Of a DNA stretch of 64,000 nucleotides, positions 25,938 to 34,737 are shown one piece after another. How positions within the stretch are numbered: the stretch's first letter is position 1; each line of letters starts with the position of its first letter. The translations under genes were made by a program, and so were the position numbers. Origin of the DNA: Bacillota bacterium (GTDB lineage: Bacteria > Bacillota > Desulfotomaculia > Desulfotomaculales > Ammonificaceae); the NCBI GenBank assembly GCA_040755295.1, contig JBFMBK010000014.1:1-64000 (forward strand). Reading direction: 5' to 3'. The notes beneath the pieces are model-generated. The model had not been told where the DNA came from, did not search any database, and saw only the letters and a list, made by a program, of their open reading frames with translations.

Positions 25938-28346
25938 ATGACCTCCCCATTGCTGCGCCTGGGAATCAAAGGAAAGCTTATGGCGATGGTTACCCTTATC
26001 ATGCTCGCCGCCCTTTTTATCCTGGGTACCATGACTTACCTGGAAAGCAGGAAAGCGGTGGACAGCGAGCTCGGGGTGTGGCTGCAGGCGGAGTTGGAGT
26101 GGTGGATTCACCGGAGTGTGGTGCATGAGATTGATAAACTTCGAACCGTAACGGCAACGGTCGCAAATTTTCCGGAGTCGCAGACCATAGTTACGGCTTC
26201 TTCCGAAAAGGGCCGGCGGAACGCCGCCCGCCTGTTGTTAACCAGGGAGATTGTTTTGAACAGCTATCCCCCCGATACGGTTATTGCGATTGCACGGCAG
26301 GACGGGAAAGAACTGGTCCGGTTTCACCGGTCCGGCGACGGGGTGTTCCAGATTTCGAATGAAGACGGAAGCGGCCTGCCGCTTCCTGTGAACGGGGCGT
26401 CAGGCCCGACCGGAATCAGCCTGGTCACCGCGGGGAAGGAAAAGGGATCTTTAATTATAGCCGCTCCGGTAATCATAAAGGAAATAACGTGCGGTTTTGT
26501 CGCGGCCGGCGTGGACTGCGGCACCATGCTTAAAGACGCGCCGGAAGCCGTCAAGGGCGCGACGATTTATCTGGTGGATGAAAACGGCTCAATATTTTAC
26601 CGGTTACAGCCGAAGGGCGCGCCCCGTCCGGACGGTATCCCGCCGCCCGATCTTTTGGCGCAGGTTGAACCGAAGCTGGGGTCCCTCCTCAAAGAAAGGG
26701 AAGGGCACAACCTCGTAGAAGGTTCACACTTACACGGCTTTACCAGGATTTACTTCGACCGTCCTTACAGCGAACGATATTTCAGTGTTGCCTACAGCGT
26801 GCCGCGGGAGGTAGTATTAAGCGGTTTTAAACGGGTATCAACCGTTTTTCTCTTCACGGGACTGGCGGTCTTCCTTGTTTCCCTGATGCTGGTGAGCATT
26901 CTGGCCGGCGAAGTGGCCCGGCCTGTACTGCATCTGGCGGACGTCGCCGACCGTGTTTCCCGGGGAGACCTGTCTGGTGACGCCGGTCCGGTGTCCCGCC
27001 GGGACGAAATCGGCGGGCTGTATGAGAGTTTCAACACGATGATTGCCGCCCTCAGGGAGAGCAGGAACCTTGAGGAAGAGAAAAAGGCGCGCCTTATTGA
27101 AACGGCGGGGGAGGCGGCGGTTGAAGTAAGCAGCAACCTTCTGGTTACGGTCATTTTAGATAAACTGGTAAACTCGGTCGTTAATGTCGTCAACGCCGAT
27201 TGCGCCTGTCTCCATCTCAAGACGGCGCACGACGGGGCTGAGTTTTTCGCCGCCGGTGAGGGAAGCGCAAAATGCATCGCGCTCGGTACAACAGGGGATA
27301 AGGGCCTCGCGGCCGTTGTTTTCAAAAAAGGCCGGGCGGTCCATCTGAGGGGTGATGAAATCGCCGGGGGAACCTGCAAACCGCTACGCCCGGATATCAC
27401 CAACTTTTTCGGGGTGCCGATTTTCTCCCGGGGTTCCATCATCGGGGCTTTATGCGTCGCCTGCACCCGGAAGGAGATCACGGAAGCCGACCAGTCGGCG
27501 ATAAGACTCCTGGCCGCCCACTCCGGGGTCGCCATCGCGAACGCGCGGCTGCACGAAGAAGTGGTCGCCCTGGCCAGGGACCTTGAACGGCGCGTGGAGG
27601 AACGGACGGCCAAACTGCGGGACATGAACATCGAGCTGGAACGGGCGAACCGCTTAAAAAGCGAGTTTCTTACGACCATGAGTCACGAACTTCGCACGCC
27701 GCTCAACACGATTATCGGGTTTTCGGACGTGCTCCTGAGCGACCTTGTGCCGGGGGTGCCCGAGAACACCAAGGAGTACCTGAAAGACATCATGGAAAGC
27801 GGCGAGCTTCTTCTTTCTTTGATCAACGACGTCCTGGACATGGCCAAAATCGAGGCCGGACGGGACGAACTATACCTGGAGGAGCTCGAGATAAAGGATT
27901 TTCTCAGGGGTGTGCTGATCCTTTTCAGGGAGAAAGCCGCCGGCCACGGAATCACGGTAGAACTCAACGCGACAAGCGTCGGCGAGTGGGTCCTGGACGG
28001 CCGCAAATTTAAACAGATACTGTTCAATTTACTGACCAACGCCTTCAAATTTACACCGGATGGTGGTAAAGTAGGCATTAGGGCCGCGATCGAAGGGAAG
28101 ATGCTTGCGGTTACGGTCTGGGACACCGGGATCGGCATCCGGCCCGAGGACATGCCCAGGCTGTTTAAGCCTTTTGAACAGTTGGACAGTTCCCTGGCGC
28201 GGCGCTTTTCCGGCACCGGGCTTGGACTGACGATGGTGAAGAAGCTGGTCGAGCTTCACGGCGGGACGGTGAGCGTAAAGAGCGAGCAGGGTAAGGGCAG
28301 CAGTTTCACCGTTTATTTTCCACCGTTATCATTGAACGGGGGCTAG
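25938..28346 (+). CDS. Membrane sensor histidine kinase (extracytoplasmic sensor, HAMP, GAF, HisKA, HATPase)
   Basis: This 802-residue kinase has a first membrane helix at about 14-35. An extracytoplasmic sensor domain spans about 36-300 (double-Cache-like, inferred). A second helix lies at about 302-325. Then come HAMP (RPVLHLADVADRVSRGDLS), GAF (about 395-540), a coiled coil (VVALARDLERRVEERTAKLRDM), HisKA with H583 (FLTTMSHELRTPLN), and HATPase with NLLTNAFKFTPDGG, WDTGIGI and GTGLGLTMVKK. It lacks its own receiver. Two response regulators follow, so a signalling cluster is likely. The stimulus is unknown. Confidence 0.9.
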   Translation: MTSPLLRLGIKGKLMAMVTLIMLAALFILGTMTYLESRKAVDSELGVWLQAELEWWIHRSVVHEIDKLRTVTATVANFPESQTIVTASSEKGRRNAARLLLTREIVLNSYPPDTVIAIARQDGKELVRFHRSGDGVFQISNEDGSGLPLPVNGASGPTGISLVTAGKEKGSLIIAAPVIIKEITCGFVAAGVDCGTMLKDAPEAVKGATIYLVDENGSIFYRLQPKGAPRPDGIPPPDLLAQVEPKLGSLLKEREGHNLVEGSHLHGFTRIYFDRPYSERYFSVAYSVPREVVLSGFKRVSTVFLFTGLAVFLVSLMLVSILAGEVARPVLHLADVADRVSRGDLSGDAGPVSRRDEIGGLYESFNTMIAALRESRNLEEEKKARLIETAGEAAVEVSSNLLVTVILDKLVNSVVNVVNADCACLHLKTAHDGAEFFAAGEGSAKCIALGTTGDKGLAAVVFKKGRAVHLRGDEIAGGTCKPLRPDITNFFGVPIFSRGSIIGALCVACTRKEITEADQSAIRLLAAHSGVAIANARLHEEVVALARDLERRVEERTAKLRDMNIELERANRLKSEFLTTMSHELRTPLNTIIGFSDVLLSDLVPGVPENTKEYLKDIMESGELLLSLINDVLDMAKIEAGRDELYLEELEIKDFLRGVLILFREKAAGHGITVELNATSVGEWVLDGRKFKQILFNLLTNAFKFTPDGGKVGIRAAIEGKMLAVTVWDTGIGIRPEDMPRLFKPFEQLDSSLARRFSGTGLGLTMVKKLVELHGGTVSVKSEQGKGSSFTVYFPPLSLNGG

Positions 28347-28450
28347 ACCCGAAGGCGGGATAACTTGAGCGTATAGGAAATTGCATTTTAATAATGCGGG
28401 TTTGCGGGCTCGGCATAGAGGGAAGAAAGTTTGCGGACAAGTACTGGTCC

Positions 28451-28575
28451 GTAGCGCGGGGAGAAACAAGCCCAGCGCGAAAACCGGGCAGAGTCGAGCG
28501 GAGTGTACATTTAGGTACGTGAGCATTCGATTATGCCCGTGTGGCAAAGCTGGGCGCCGTTTATCGTTGCGCTAC
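28451..28575 (+). repeat. Structured element, diverged full copy A
   Basis: Nested stems are visible. GTAGCGC (28451) pairs with GCGCTAC (28569). GCCCAGC (28470) pairs with GCTGGGC (28549). CGGGCA (28485) pairs with TGCCCG (28534). TCGA pairs with TCGA. The apical part is GTGTACATTTAGGTACGTGAG. The apical words and order match copies B and C while the stem sequences differ. The element ends 31 bases before the response-regulator start. Confidence 0.65.
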
Positions 28576-28606
28576 GCTGACTTGATTGGGCTGGTGAAGG
28601 AGAACA

Positions 28607-28996
28607 ATGCCCGGCGGGATCATCCTGATAATAGACGACGATGAAAAAGCGAGAAAGCTCTGCCGCGTTATTTTAGAGCGGACCGGGTATACCGTCCTGG
28701 AAGCCCCGGAGGCCCTGGAGGGTATCAGGCTGGCGGAGAAGAAAAAGGTTGACCTGATTTTTCTGGACATTCAGCTTCCGGAGATTGACGGGCGCGCGGT
28801 GGCCCGTTTGTTGAAGGCTTACGCTCCCACTAAAAACATTCCTATTATTGCCGTAACCGCACTGGCGATGCCCGGTGACCGGGAAGAAGTGCTTGCCACC
28901 GGCGTGGAGGGTTACCTTCCCAAGCCGGTCAGGGTTAAGGAACTCCGGCAGATGGTCCGGTATTTCCTGGAGGAAGGGAAGCAAAGTGAAGCCTAA
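28607..28996 (+). CDS. Single-domain CheY-like response regulator
   Basis: This 129-residue receiver domain has acidic residues near 10-12 (IIDDDEK), phospho-acceptor D54 (LIFLDIQLPE), the threonine in AVTALAMPGD and the lysine in YLPKPVRVKEL. There is no output domain. A GAAGGAG site precedes the ATG. It overlaps the next regulator by 11 bases. It probably takes phosphate from the upstream hybrid-type kinase, as in Spo0F- or DivK-like relays. Confidence 0.92.
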   Translation: MPGGIILIIDDDEKARKLCRVILERTGYTVLEAPEALEGIRLAEKKKVDLIFLDIQLPEIDGRAVARLLKAYAPTKNIPIIAVTALAMPGDREEVLATGVEGYLPKPVRVKELRQMVRYFLEEGKQSEA

Positions 28997-30131
28997 GAAG
29001 CCCATGGTGCTGTTGGTCGACGATGAGGAAAGGGCGCTCAAGCTTTACGAGGCGCTGCTCGCGCCTCAGGACGTTACCACCATCCGGGCCAAAGACGGGC
29101 CTGAGGCCTTGAAGTGTTTCCGGCGGTTAAAACCGGACATCATCGTGCTGGATGTGATGATGCCCGAAATGGACGGGTTCGAGGTCTGCAGGCGGATCAG
29201 AGAGATGCCGGAAGGCGGCAATGTCCCCGTGCTGATGGTTTCCGCACTCGGGGACCGGGAGTCGAGGGTCAAGGGACTTGAAATCGGCGCCAGCGATTTT
29301 CTCGACAAGCCGGTCGACAAGGCGGAGTTTATCACAAGGTTGAACAGCCTGATCAAGGTCAAGGAGTATCAGGATTTCCTTCAGGACCAGAGCATAATGC
29401 TCGAAAGGCTGGTCCGGGAGCGGACCGCGGAACTCTTTCGCACCCACGAGGAGCTGAAACGCAGCTATCACGACATACTCTACCGCCTCGCGGTGGTGGC
29501 CGAATACCGCGACGGCGACACCGCCCGCCATATCAGCCGCATGGGCCGGTATACGAAGGTCATTGCGGAGGCCCTCGGCCTGCCGCCAAAGCAGACGGAG
29601 ACCCTGACGCTCGCCAGTCCCATGCACGACATAGGGAAGGTGGGCATTCCCGACAACGTCCTGCTCAAACCGGGCCGGCTTACCGCGGAGGAATTTGAGA
29701 TCGTTAAAACGCATACCATCATCGGGGCGCGCATACTCGGCGGCAGCAGTTCCGACATCATCCGCTGCGCGGAGGAAATAGCCCTGTCGCACCACGAACG
29801 CTTCGAGGGCGACGGTTACCCGCGGGGGTTGAAGGGTGAAGAGATCCCGCTTTCCGGCAGGATCGTCATGCTGGTGGACATTTATGACGCCCTCCGGAGT
29901 CCCAGGCCTTATAAACCGGCCTTCGACCGGGAAACCACCCGCAGGATCATGTTTGAAGGGGATGACCGGACGAACCCGAGACACTTTGATCCGGCTGTGT
30001 TCAACGCCTTCAAAAAGACGGAGCCCGTGCTGCATGAGATTTTTGAAAGCTTCCGCAGCAAAGAACCGGGAGAACTGCACGAGATTTTCAGCTACCTCCC
30101 GAGTTATCCCTATGATGCGGGAAAGGCCTGA
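28986..30131 (+). CDS. Response regulator with HD-GYP phosphodiesterase domain
   Basis: A GTG start at 28986, after GGAGGAAGGG, gives 381 residues. Residues 1-125 are a receiver (D56 in IIVLDVMMPE). A short coiled coil follows, then an HD-GYP domain with HISRMGRYT, the HD pair in SPMHDIGKVGIPD, TIIGARIL, SHHERFEGDGYPRGL (the GYP word), and DIYDALRSPRPYK. HD-GYP proteins hydrolyse cyclic-di-GMP to GMP or pGpG. All metal residues look intact. With the kinase upstream, the likely output is control of c-di-GMP level. Confidence 0.93.
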   Translation: MKPKKPMVLLVDDEERALKLYEALLAPQDVTTIRAKDGPEALKCFRRLKPDIIVLDVMMPEMDGFEVCRRIREMPEGGNVPVLMVSALGDRESRVKGLEIGASDFLDKPVDKAEFITRLNSLIKVKEYQDFLQDQSIMLERLVRERTAELFRTHEELKRSYHDILYRLAVVAEYRDGDTARHISRMGRYTKVIAEALGLPPKQTETLTLASPMHDIGKVGIPDNVLLKPGRLTAEEFEIVKTHTIIGARILGGSSSDIIRCAEEIALSHHERFEGDGYPRGLKGEEIPLSGRIVMLVDIYDALRSPRPYKPAFDRETTRRIMFEGDDRTNPRHFDPAVFNAFKKTEPVLHEIFESFRSKEPGELHEIFSYLPSYPYDAGKA

Positions 30132-30175
30132 CCCGCAGCCTGCAGCCTGCCTGTTTCCGGGCCGGGGAGGATGGT

Positions 30176-31237
30176 TTGGTGCGTACGGGAATAGTTTACG
30201 ACCCTGTATATCTGGAGCATGATACCGGCCGGCACGTTGAGGCGCCGGAAAGGCTTTCGCGGACGATGGCGGTCCTTGAGGAAAGAGGGATCCTGGGCCG
30301 GATTAAAACGCTTGTCCCACGTGCCGCTACGTTCGAAGAAACGGCGCTGGTCCACGGCCCGGATTATATAAGGAAGATAGAGGCGTTCTGCAGGGCGGGG
30401 GGCGGTCACCTCGACCCGGACACGGCGGCTTCGCCGCGCAGCTACGAGGTGGCGCTCCTGGCGGTGGGCGGAGCGCTCGAGGCGGTCGACGCCGTAATGG
30501 AGGGAAGGCTGGACCGGGTACTGGCCCTGGTGCGGCCGCCCGGCCATCACGCTCTTCCCAGCCGGGCGATGGGTTTCTGCCTTTTTAACAACATAGCCGT
30601 GGCGGCCTGCTACGCCGTCCGGAAGTACGGTCTCCGGCGCGTCCTTATCGTGGACTGGGATTACCATCACGGCAACGGCACGGAAGCCGCCTTTTATACC
30701 CATCCGGGCGTGCTCTACTTCTCCACCCACAGCGCCGCCGGTTATCCGGGTACGGGCTGGGTAACGCGAAAGGGCGAGGGGGACGGGGAAGGGTTCAACA
30801 TCAACGTACCGCTTCCGGACTATGCGGGGGACGAGGACCTCAAATACGTCTTCCGGGAGATTTTGGCCCCGGCGGCGGCGGAATACGCCCCCGAACTGGT
30901 CCTGGTATCGGCCGGGCAGGACGGCCACCGGAACGACCCCATCGCCGGGATGGAGCTCACGGCCGCGGGGTACGGCGCCCTGGCGGCAATAGTCGGGGAA
31001 ATCGCCGACCGGTCCGCGGCGGGGCGGATCGCGGGCGTCCTCGAGGGCGGATACGACCTTGGCGGCCTTGGGGACAGCGTCGGGGAGATACTCTCGGCAT
31101 GGATGGACAAGGACCGGTATCCCGGAGGAACGGCGGCGCGTAAAACAGACCCGAAGGTGGCCGCCGTCGCGGAGGCGGTCAGGGAAACGCATCGGGCATA
31201 CTGGCGGTGCTTTCGCGATGGACGGGATCGCGGGTAA
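30176..31237 (+). CDS. Histone deacetylase-superfamily (AcuC/HdaH-like) amidohydrolase
   Basis: This protein of about 353 residues starts at TTG 30176 or the adjacent GTG 30179, behind GGGGAGGA. It has the zinc-deacetylase pattern: RPPGHHALPSRAMGFCLFNN (twin histidines), VDWDYHHGNGTEAAFY (zinc Asp and His), SAGQDGHRNDPI (second zinc Asp), and a late VLEGGYDLGGL. The second zinc aspartate normally lies in a SAGFDAH-type motif, and here the motif is SAGQDGH, with the Asp kept. Substrates in bacteria include acetylated proteins, acetyl-polyamines and AcuC targets. The specific role is open. Confidence 0.9.
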   Translation: MVRTGIVYDPVYLEHDTGRHVEAPERLSRTMAVLEERGILGRIKTLVPRAATFEETALVHGPDYIRKIEAFCRAGGGHLDPDTAASPRSYEVALLAVGGALEAVDAVMEGRLDRVLALVRPPGHHALPSRAMGFCLFNNIAVAACYAVRKYGLRRVLIVDWDYHHGNGTEAAFYTHPGVLYFSTHSAAGYPGTGWVTRKGEGDGEGFNINVPLPDYAGDEDLKYVFREILAPAAAEYAPELVLVSAGQDGHRNDPIAGMELTAAGYGALAAIVGEIADRSAAGRIAGVLEGGYDLGGLGDSVGEILSAWMDKDRYPGGTAARKTDPKVAAVAEAVRETHRAYWRCFRDGRDRG

Positions 31238-31274
31238 GGGACCGGCAATCGATAAAATTTTAACTTTGTTGTTA

Positions 31275-31305
31275 TTGAGACTTTACAACAACGGGGTCAT
31301 ATAAT
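31275..31305 (+). promoter_or_regulatory. Probable promoter of the aroF T-box transcript
   Basis: TATAAT at 31300-31305 is a perfect -10 box. The best -35 is TTGAGA at 31275, with a long 19-base spacer. The T-box leader begins about 30 bases downstream. Confidence 0.5.
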
Positions 31306-31334
31306 AAAATATCTCTATCGTATTTTCATAGCTA

Positions 31335-31703
31335 AAGGCTGTGAAGGGGTAAAGTAGGGCCGAAGGGCTTTTTCAGAGAGCCGGGGTCAGGTGCGAGCCC
31401 GGTAAAGCGTTGCGGGCCGAAGTTCACTCCAGAGCCGCCGGGTGAAGTCCAGCACTCAGAAAAGGAATAGTTCTTGATAACAGCGGATTTCTTTTAGGCT
31501 GACAGAACTTTTACCATTCCGAGGTGACAGTGGTCGCTGAGTGCCGGGTGCGTAGTCCAGGCCGGAGCTCCCGCCGTTACAAGGGAGGGGATATCGGAAG
31601 CTTCTTCCCGTATCCTGAATGTGAGCGGGCCTTTACCGGCCAAATAGGGTGGTACCGCGGGAACTCATCCCGTCCCTGCAATTTAGGGGCGGGATTATTT
31701 TTT
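31335..31703 (+). promoter_or_regulatory. T-box leader, probably phenylalanine-responsive
   Basis: The leader carries the T-box core AGGGTGGTACCGCGG (31646-31660). A terminator follows, with CCCGTCCC (31669-31676), a 9-base loop, GGGGCGGG (31686-31693) and ATTATTTTTT. In Stem I the words CAGAGAGCC and GGTGCGAGCC are visible. The specifier loop reads CGAAGTTCACTCC with TTC at 31423-31425, a phenylalanine codon. Uncharged tRNA-Phe should stabilise the antiterminator and let aroF be read. The TTC choice follows the GAA-x-NNN-AC layout and is inferred by eye. Confidence 0.88.
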
Positions 31704-31792
31704 GGGTGACTATTTACTGCATTAATTCTCGACGCGTTCCGTTAACGTGGGAGGCTGAATAGTTCCATTCATTAAAAAGGAGGATTCACAAG

Positions 31793-32845
31793 ATGATCGT
31801 GGTTATGCAGCAAGGGGCGACACCGGTGGAAATCAAAGAGGTGGAGGAACGCCTGAAGGAGATGGGCTACCAGACCCACCCGATATACGGCGTGGAGCGT
31901 ACGGTGATCGGGGCGATAGGGGACAAACGCGACGACCTCCACGAGACCATCCTCACCTTCCCGGCGGTGGAACGGATCGTGCCCATCCTGAGGCCTTATA
32001 AGCTTGTGGCGCGGGAGGTCAAACCCGAAACGAGCAGGATCATGGTCGGGAACGTGGTGATAGGCGGCCCGGAGATCGTGGTGATGGCCGGTCCATGCGC
32101 GGTGGAGAGCGAGATCCAGCTCCTCACCTCCGCGAAGCTGGTAAAGGACAACGGTGGCGACATCCTTCGCGGCGGGGCCTTCAAACCCAGGACTTCCCCG
32201 TACTCCTTCCAGGGGCTGGAGAAGGAGGGGCTCAAGCTCCTCGCCGGGGCGCGGGAGGTCACCGGCCTGCCTTTCGTCACCGAGGTGATCGACACCCGCG
32301 ACGTAGAGACGGTGGCGTGTTACGCCGACATCCTGCAGATCGGGGCCAGGAACATGCAGAACTTCAGGCTGCTCAAAGAGGTCGGGGAGACCAAGCGTCC
32401 GGTCCTGCTGAAACGGGGACTGGCGGCCACGGTGGAAGAGTGGCTGATGGCGGCGGAATACATCGCGGCGGCCGGGAACTCCAAGGTGATACTCTGCGAG
32501 CGCGGGATCCGCACCTACGAAACGGCGCTGCGAAACACGCTCGACGTGAGCGCCGTTCCCCTGGTGAAGGAGCTCTCGCACCTTCCGATCATCGTCGACC
32601 CGAGCCACGCCACGGGCAGCTACCGGATGGTGCCGCCGCTTTCCTGCGCGGCGATCGCCGCCGGGGCGGACGGTTTGATGGTCGAGATGCACCCGGACCC
32701 GGCGCGGGCGCTCTGCGACGGGCCCCAGTCCCTGACCCCGGAGCGTTTCGCCGCGCTGATGGAACAAATAGGACGGGTGGCGGAGGCGGTGGGCAGGGTT
32801 TACCGCTCGCCGGAAACCAGGCTCAAAAAACAGGCGCGGGGCTGA
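31793..32845 (+). CDS. aroF: 3-deoxy-7-phosphoheptulonate (DAHP) synthase, AroF/AroG type I-beta
   Basis: The enzyme makes DAHP from PEP and erythrose 4-phosphate, the first shikimate step. The 350-residue protein has an N-terminal ferredoxin-like regulatory domain ([20 protein letters not shown], about 1-75). The type I-beta barrel follows, with [65 protein letters not shown] and IVDPSHATG. The ATG has AAAGGAGGAT upstream. Control at two levels is likely: the T-box leader and allostery through the N-domain. Confidence 0.96.
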   Translation: MIVVMQQGATPVEIKEVEERLKEMGYQTHPIYGVERTVIGAIGDKRDDLHETILTFPAVERIVPILRPYKLVAREVKPETSRIMVGNVVIGGPEIVVMAGPCAVESEIQLLTSAKLVKDNGGDILRGGAFKPRTSPYSFQGLEKEGLKLLAGAREVTGLPFVTEVIDTRDVETVACYADILQIGARNMQNFRLLKEVGETKRPVLLKRGLAATVEEWLMAAEYIAAAGNSKVILCERGIRTYETALRNTLDVSAVPLVKELSHLPIIVDPSHATGSYRMVPPLSCAAIAAGADGLMVEMHPDPARALCDGPQSLTPERFAALMEQIGRVAEAVGRVYRSPETRLKKQARG

Positions 32846-32850
32846 GGCGC

Positions 32851-33288
32851 GTGAAACACACGTTCCTTTTTCAGGAAGCCGTGTGGACGGCGAAGGGTAT
32901 TTACATCGACGAAAACGGGAACACCGTGCCGGTCGAAGGGAGAACCGAGATCACGCACGCGGCGGACTTGTGGATAAACGACGGGTACCTGCGGTTGAGC
33001 GGCGCCGGCGCGGTTGAGTTCCGGAACAGGTATGAAATCGTACCGCCGTCCGGGGACCGGGACTTCACAAGCTGGAAGTCCTTCAACCCGGCGCTGGGGA
33101 CCTTGACCGGAAACTTCACCTTTGTCGACGACCCGATTATCTCAAGCTGCGTGTCGGAAGACGGCGGATACACCTCGGTGGAGTACCTGCTGAAGGTTAG
33201 TGACGCCGCGTACCGGGGCAGGGGCGTGCTTTACAAAGGTAAACATAAACTTTCGTCCTGGGCGGTGGAGCTGTCCCGGGAGGAATGA
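32851..33288 (+). CDS. Hypothetical protein following aroF
   Basis: A GTG start at 32851 gives 145 residues. The same frame stays open leftwards through aroF only because that gene is G+C-rich. The protein is beta-rich and soluble (WTAKGIYIDENGNTVPVEGRTEI; FRNRYEIVPPSGDRDFTSWKSF; GNFTFVDDPIISSC), with no signal peptide and no motif that I recognise. The start lies 5 bases after the aroF stop, so it probably shares the T-box transcript. Its last 31 bases recur at 34176-34206. Confidence 0.6.
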   Translation: MKHTFLFQEAVWTAKGIYIDENGNTVPVEGRTEITHAADLWINDGYLRLSGAGAVEFRNRYEIVPPSGDRDFTSWKSFNPALGTLTGNFTFVDDPIISSCVSEDGGYTSVEYLLKVSDAAYRGRGVLYKGKHKLSSWAVELSREE

Positions 33289-33357
33289 CGCGAATTCCTG
33301 CCCGGCGCACAATAAAGGCAACTTAAAACCCGCTTACCGCTACGGTTTGCGGGTTTT
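33260..33357. repeat. Deleted copy of the gene-end / tRNA-Arg / terminator segment
   Basis: The end of the 32851 gene (GGTGGAGCTGTCCCGGGAGG, then AATGACGCG) is followed directly by AATTCCTGCCCGGCGCAC, a slightly changed tRNA-Arg 3' end, and by a terminator with AAAACCCGC/GCGGGTTTT. At 34176-34387 the same parts occur around an intact tRNA-Arg. This copy lacks the tRNA body. Confidence 0.7.
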
Positions 33358-33808
33358 CATGTTTTCCCATCTCAACTTTCCCGCGGGATAACCGGGTGCA
33401 CTTTACTGCGCAGAAATGGCTTTCAAAGCCGAAGACATCGCTGATCTGCAATTTCTTCAGGACCGCGAAGCTTGTGGCATCCGTGTAAGAGAGTTTTTGG
33501 TCCCGGTATTTTTCCAGGACCGCCCGTCCCTTCTCGCAAATAGCTTCGTCTGGGTAGATTACGGCAAGTATCCCGCTTTCCGAAGCCTTTTCGACCGCCT
33601 TGAGGAACCGCAGTGCCAAATTGAAATCACCGTGATAGCGGAGCCAGGTATAGGTTTCCGCCACCACCAGAAGAGTGGTAACCAAGCTCGCCCTTTTGCT
33701 CACCGATAGGTAAAAGGCCTTGGCCGCCTCGTGAAACCTGTCTCGCTTATCCGTCAGAGCGATAAAGGCGCCTGTGTCTACGAAGACCTTAGAGGGGACG
33801 GGCGCCAC
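33323..33808 (-). CDS. PIN-domain toxin
   Basis: A GTG at 33808, with AAGGAGG 7 bases upstream, starts a 161-residue PIN protein. The longer frame to 33892 only overlaps the partner gene. The acidic residues are in VFVDTGAFIALTDKRD, TLLVVAETYTWL and KLSYTDATSFAVLKK, and the C-terminal DVFGFESHF follows. This is the pattern of VapC-like ribonucleases of the COG2402 type. The last dozen residues are encoded by the copied terminator, so the C-terminus may have been changed when the module entered this site. Confidence 0.82.
   Translation of the reverse strand: MAPVPSKVFVDTGAFIALTDKRDRFHEAAKAFYLSVSKRASLVTTLLVVAETYTWLRYHGDFNLALRFLKAVEKASESGILAVIYPDEAICEKGRAVLEKYRDQKLSYTDATSFAVLKKLQISDVFGFESHFCAVKCTRLSRGKVEMGKHENPQTVAVSGF
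33325..33357. terminator. Bidirectional terminator shared by convergent genes
   Basis: AAAACCCGC and GCGGGTTTT enclose a 15-base loop. The stem lies over the last codons of the minus-strand PIN gene and just after the plus-strand 32851 gene. Confidence 0.65.
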
Positions 33809-34004
33809 CGTATAGGTCCTCCTTATAAGTCGTTGAGCCGGTACCCGGACCGTCGAAAATCCCGATGATCGAAGCGAGCGGATCCTCTTCACCCCGTGCC
33901 CTCTTCTTCCGGATGGTCACAAAAGCGCTTAGCCGACGAAGCAGCTCTCTCTGTTCCCGGGCTGTGAGCTTCCTGAACTCTTCTACCAGCCGATCGACGG
34001 ACAT
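33789..34004 (-). CDS. Antitoxin-like partner of the PIN toxin
   Basis: This 71-residue protein starts at the ATG at 34004 behind GAAAGGGG. It overlaps the PIN toxin start by 20 bases. Its N-terminal helix MSVDRLVEEFRKLTAREQRELLRRL recalls the dimer helix of small antitoxins encoded before PIN genes. The C-terminal part is acidic and then Gly-rich. No DNA-binding family was recognised, so the antitoxin call rests mainly on size, overlap and order. Confidence 0.65.
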   Translation of the reverse strand: MSVDRLVEEFRKLTAREQRELLRRLSAFVTIRKKRARGEEDPLASIIGIFDGPGTGSTTYKEDLYGGARPL

Positions 34005-34175
34005 TCTTTATTTCCCCTTTCACCTAAAAGCAGGCACTAATATTCTACTCCGTTAAACGTTTAAGCTTCGGGTTCACGCTTCTATTTTAGCACAAAAGGG
34101 AAGAGGTGTTCCCAAAAAGCGGATATTTAAAGCTTGTTTGCCCTATGGATGTATATGACGCAACGATTTTCTCGG

Positions 34176-34206
34176 CGGTGGAGCTGTCCCGGGAGGAATG
34201 ATGCGC
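34176..34206. repeat. Second copy of the 32851 gene end
   Basis: GGCGGTGGAGCTGTCCCGGG followed by AGGAATGATGCG repeats 33260-33291 with one or two changes. It precedes the intact tRNA-Arg, so this is probably the original gene-tRNA junction with the PIN module lying between the two copies. Confidence 0.75.
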
Positions 34207-34266
34207 TTTTCGGTCTCTTGCTTTTACGCCGTTTTTTGTTTATAATAAAAGTCCGACGACCATATT

Positions 34267-34341
<75 letters not shown>

Positions 34342-34354
34342 TAGAACAAGACGC

Positions 34355-34387
34355 AAACCCGCGAATACCAAGGCTTCGCGGGTTTTT
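34355..34387 (+). terminator. Intrinsic terminator of tRNA-Arg
   Basis: AAACCCGCGAA and TTCGCGGGTTT form an 11-bp stem with a 9-base loop, then TTT. Confidence 0.88.
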
Positions 34388-34455
34388 CTGTTTCATCACA
34401 AGGGGCGGTCGGGTATCTCTGAAAATCCGCCGGTTTCTGCGGGTTTCCGGGCGTA

Positions 34456-34491
34456 GATTAGCGAAGAGATTAGCAAGGAGAATAGCAAAGA
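34456..34491. repeat. Three tandem 12-base units
   Basis: GATTAGCGAAGA, GATTAGCAAGGA and GAATAGCAAAGA stand head to tail. In one forward frame they read ISEEISKENSKE, which looks like the charged tail of a lost coding sequence, but there is no complete gene. Confidence 0.6.
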
Positions 34492-34608
34492 GCGGAGCCG
34501 GGAAACCGTGCTGCATCTGGCCTTGGGTCTTTGACTTTGTTAATGGTATGGTAAGCGTAGGCGTCAAGTTTGACAGGGCAGGGATCAGAGGGGTGGCAGG
34601 CTGCCACC

Positions 34609-34737
34609 GACCCGGTTGCTAATTTAAGCTACAAGACTACTTATATGGTGACGATTCCCGCGGGCGCGGTAAAAGACATGGCGGGCAACGCCCTGGTGGC
34701 TAACTACACCTTTAGCTTCACCACCAGGACCCGCTGA
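34609..34737 (+). pseudogene. C-terminal fragment of a Big_5-type protein gene
   Basis: Forty-two codons and a stop (DPVANLSYKTTYMVTIPAGA, then VKDMAGNALVANYTFSFTTR) match the last residues of the 41055-42728 protein almost exactly, also at DNA level. There is no start. It is a left-over of an earlier copy of the companion gene, left in front of the RHS gene. Confidence 0.85.

Noticed and set aside
32095-32850. Open forward frame before the hypothetical gene at 32851, inside aroF
   Set aside because: It only shadows aroF. The real gene begins at GTG 32851 just after the aroF stop.
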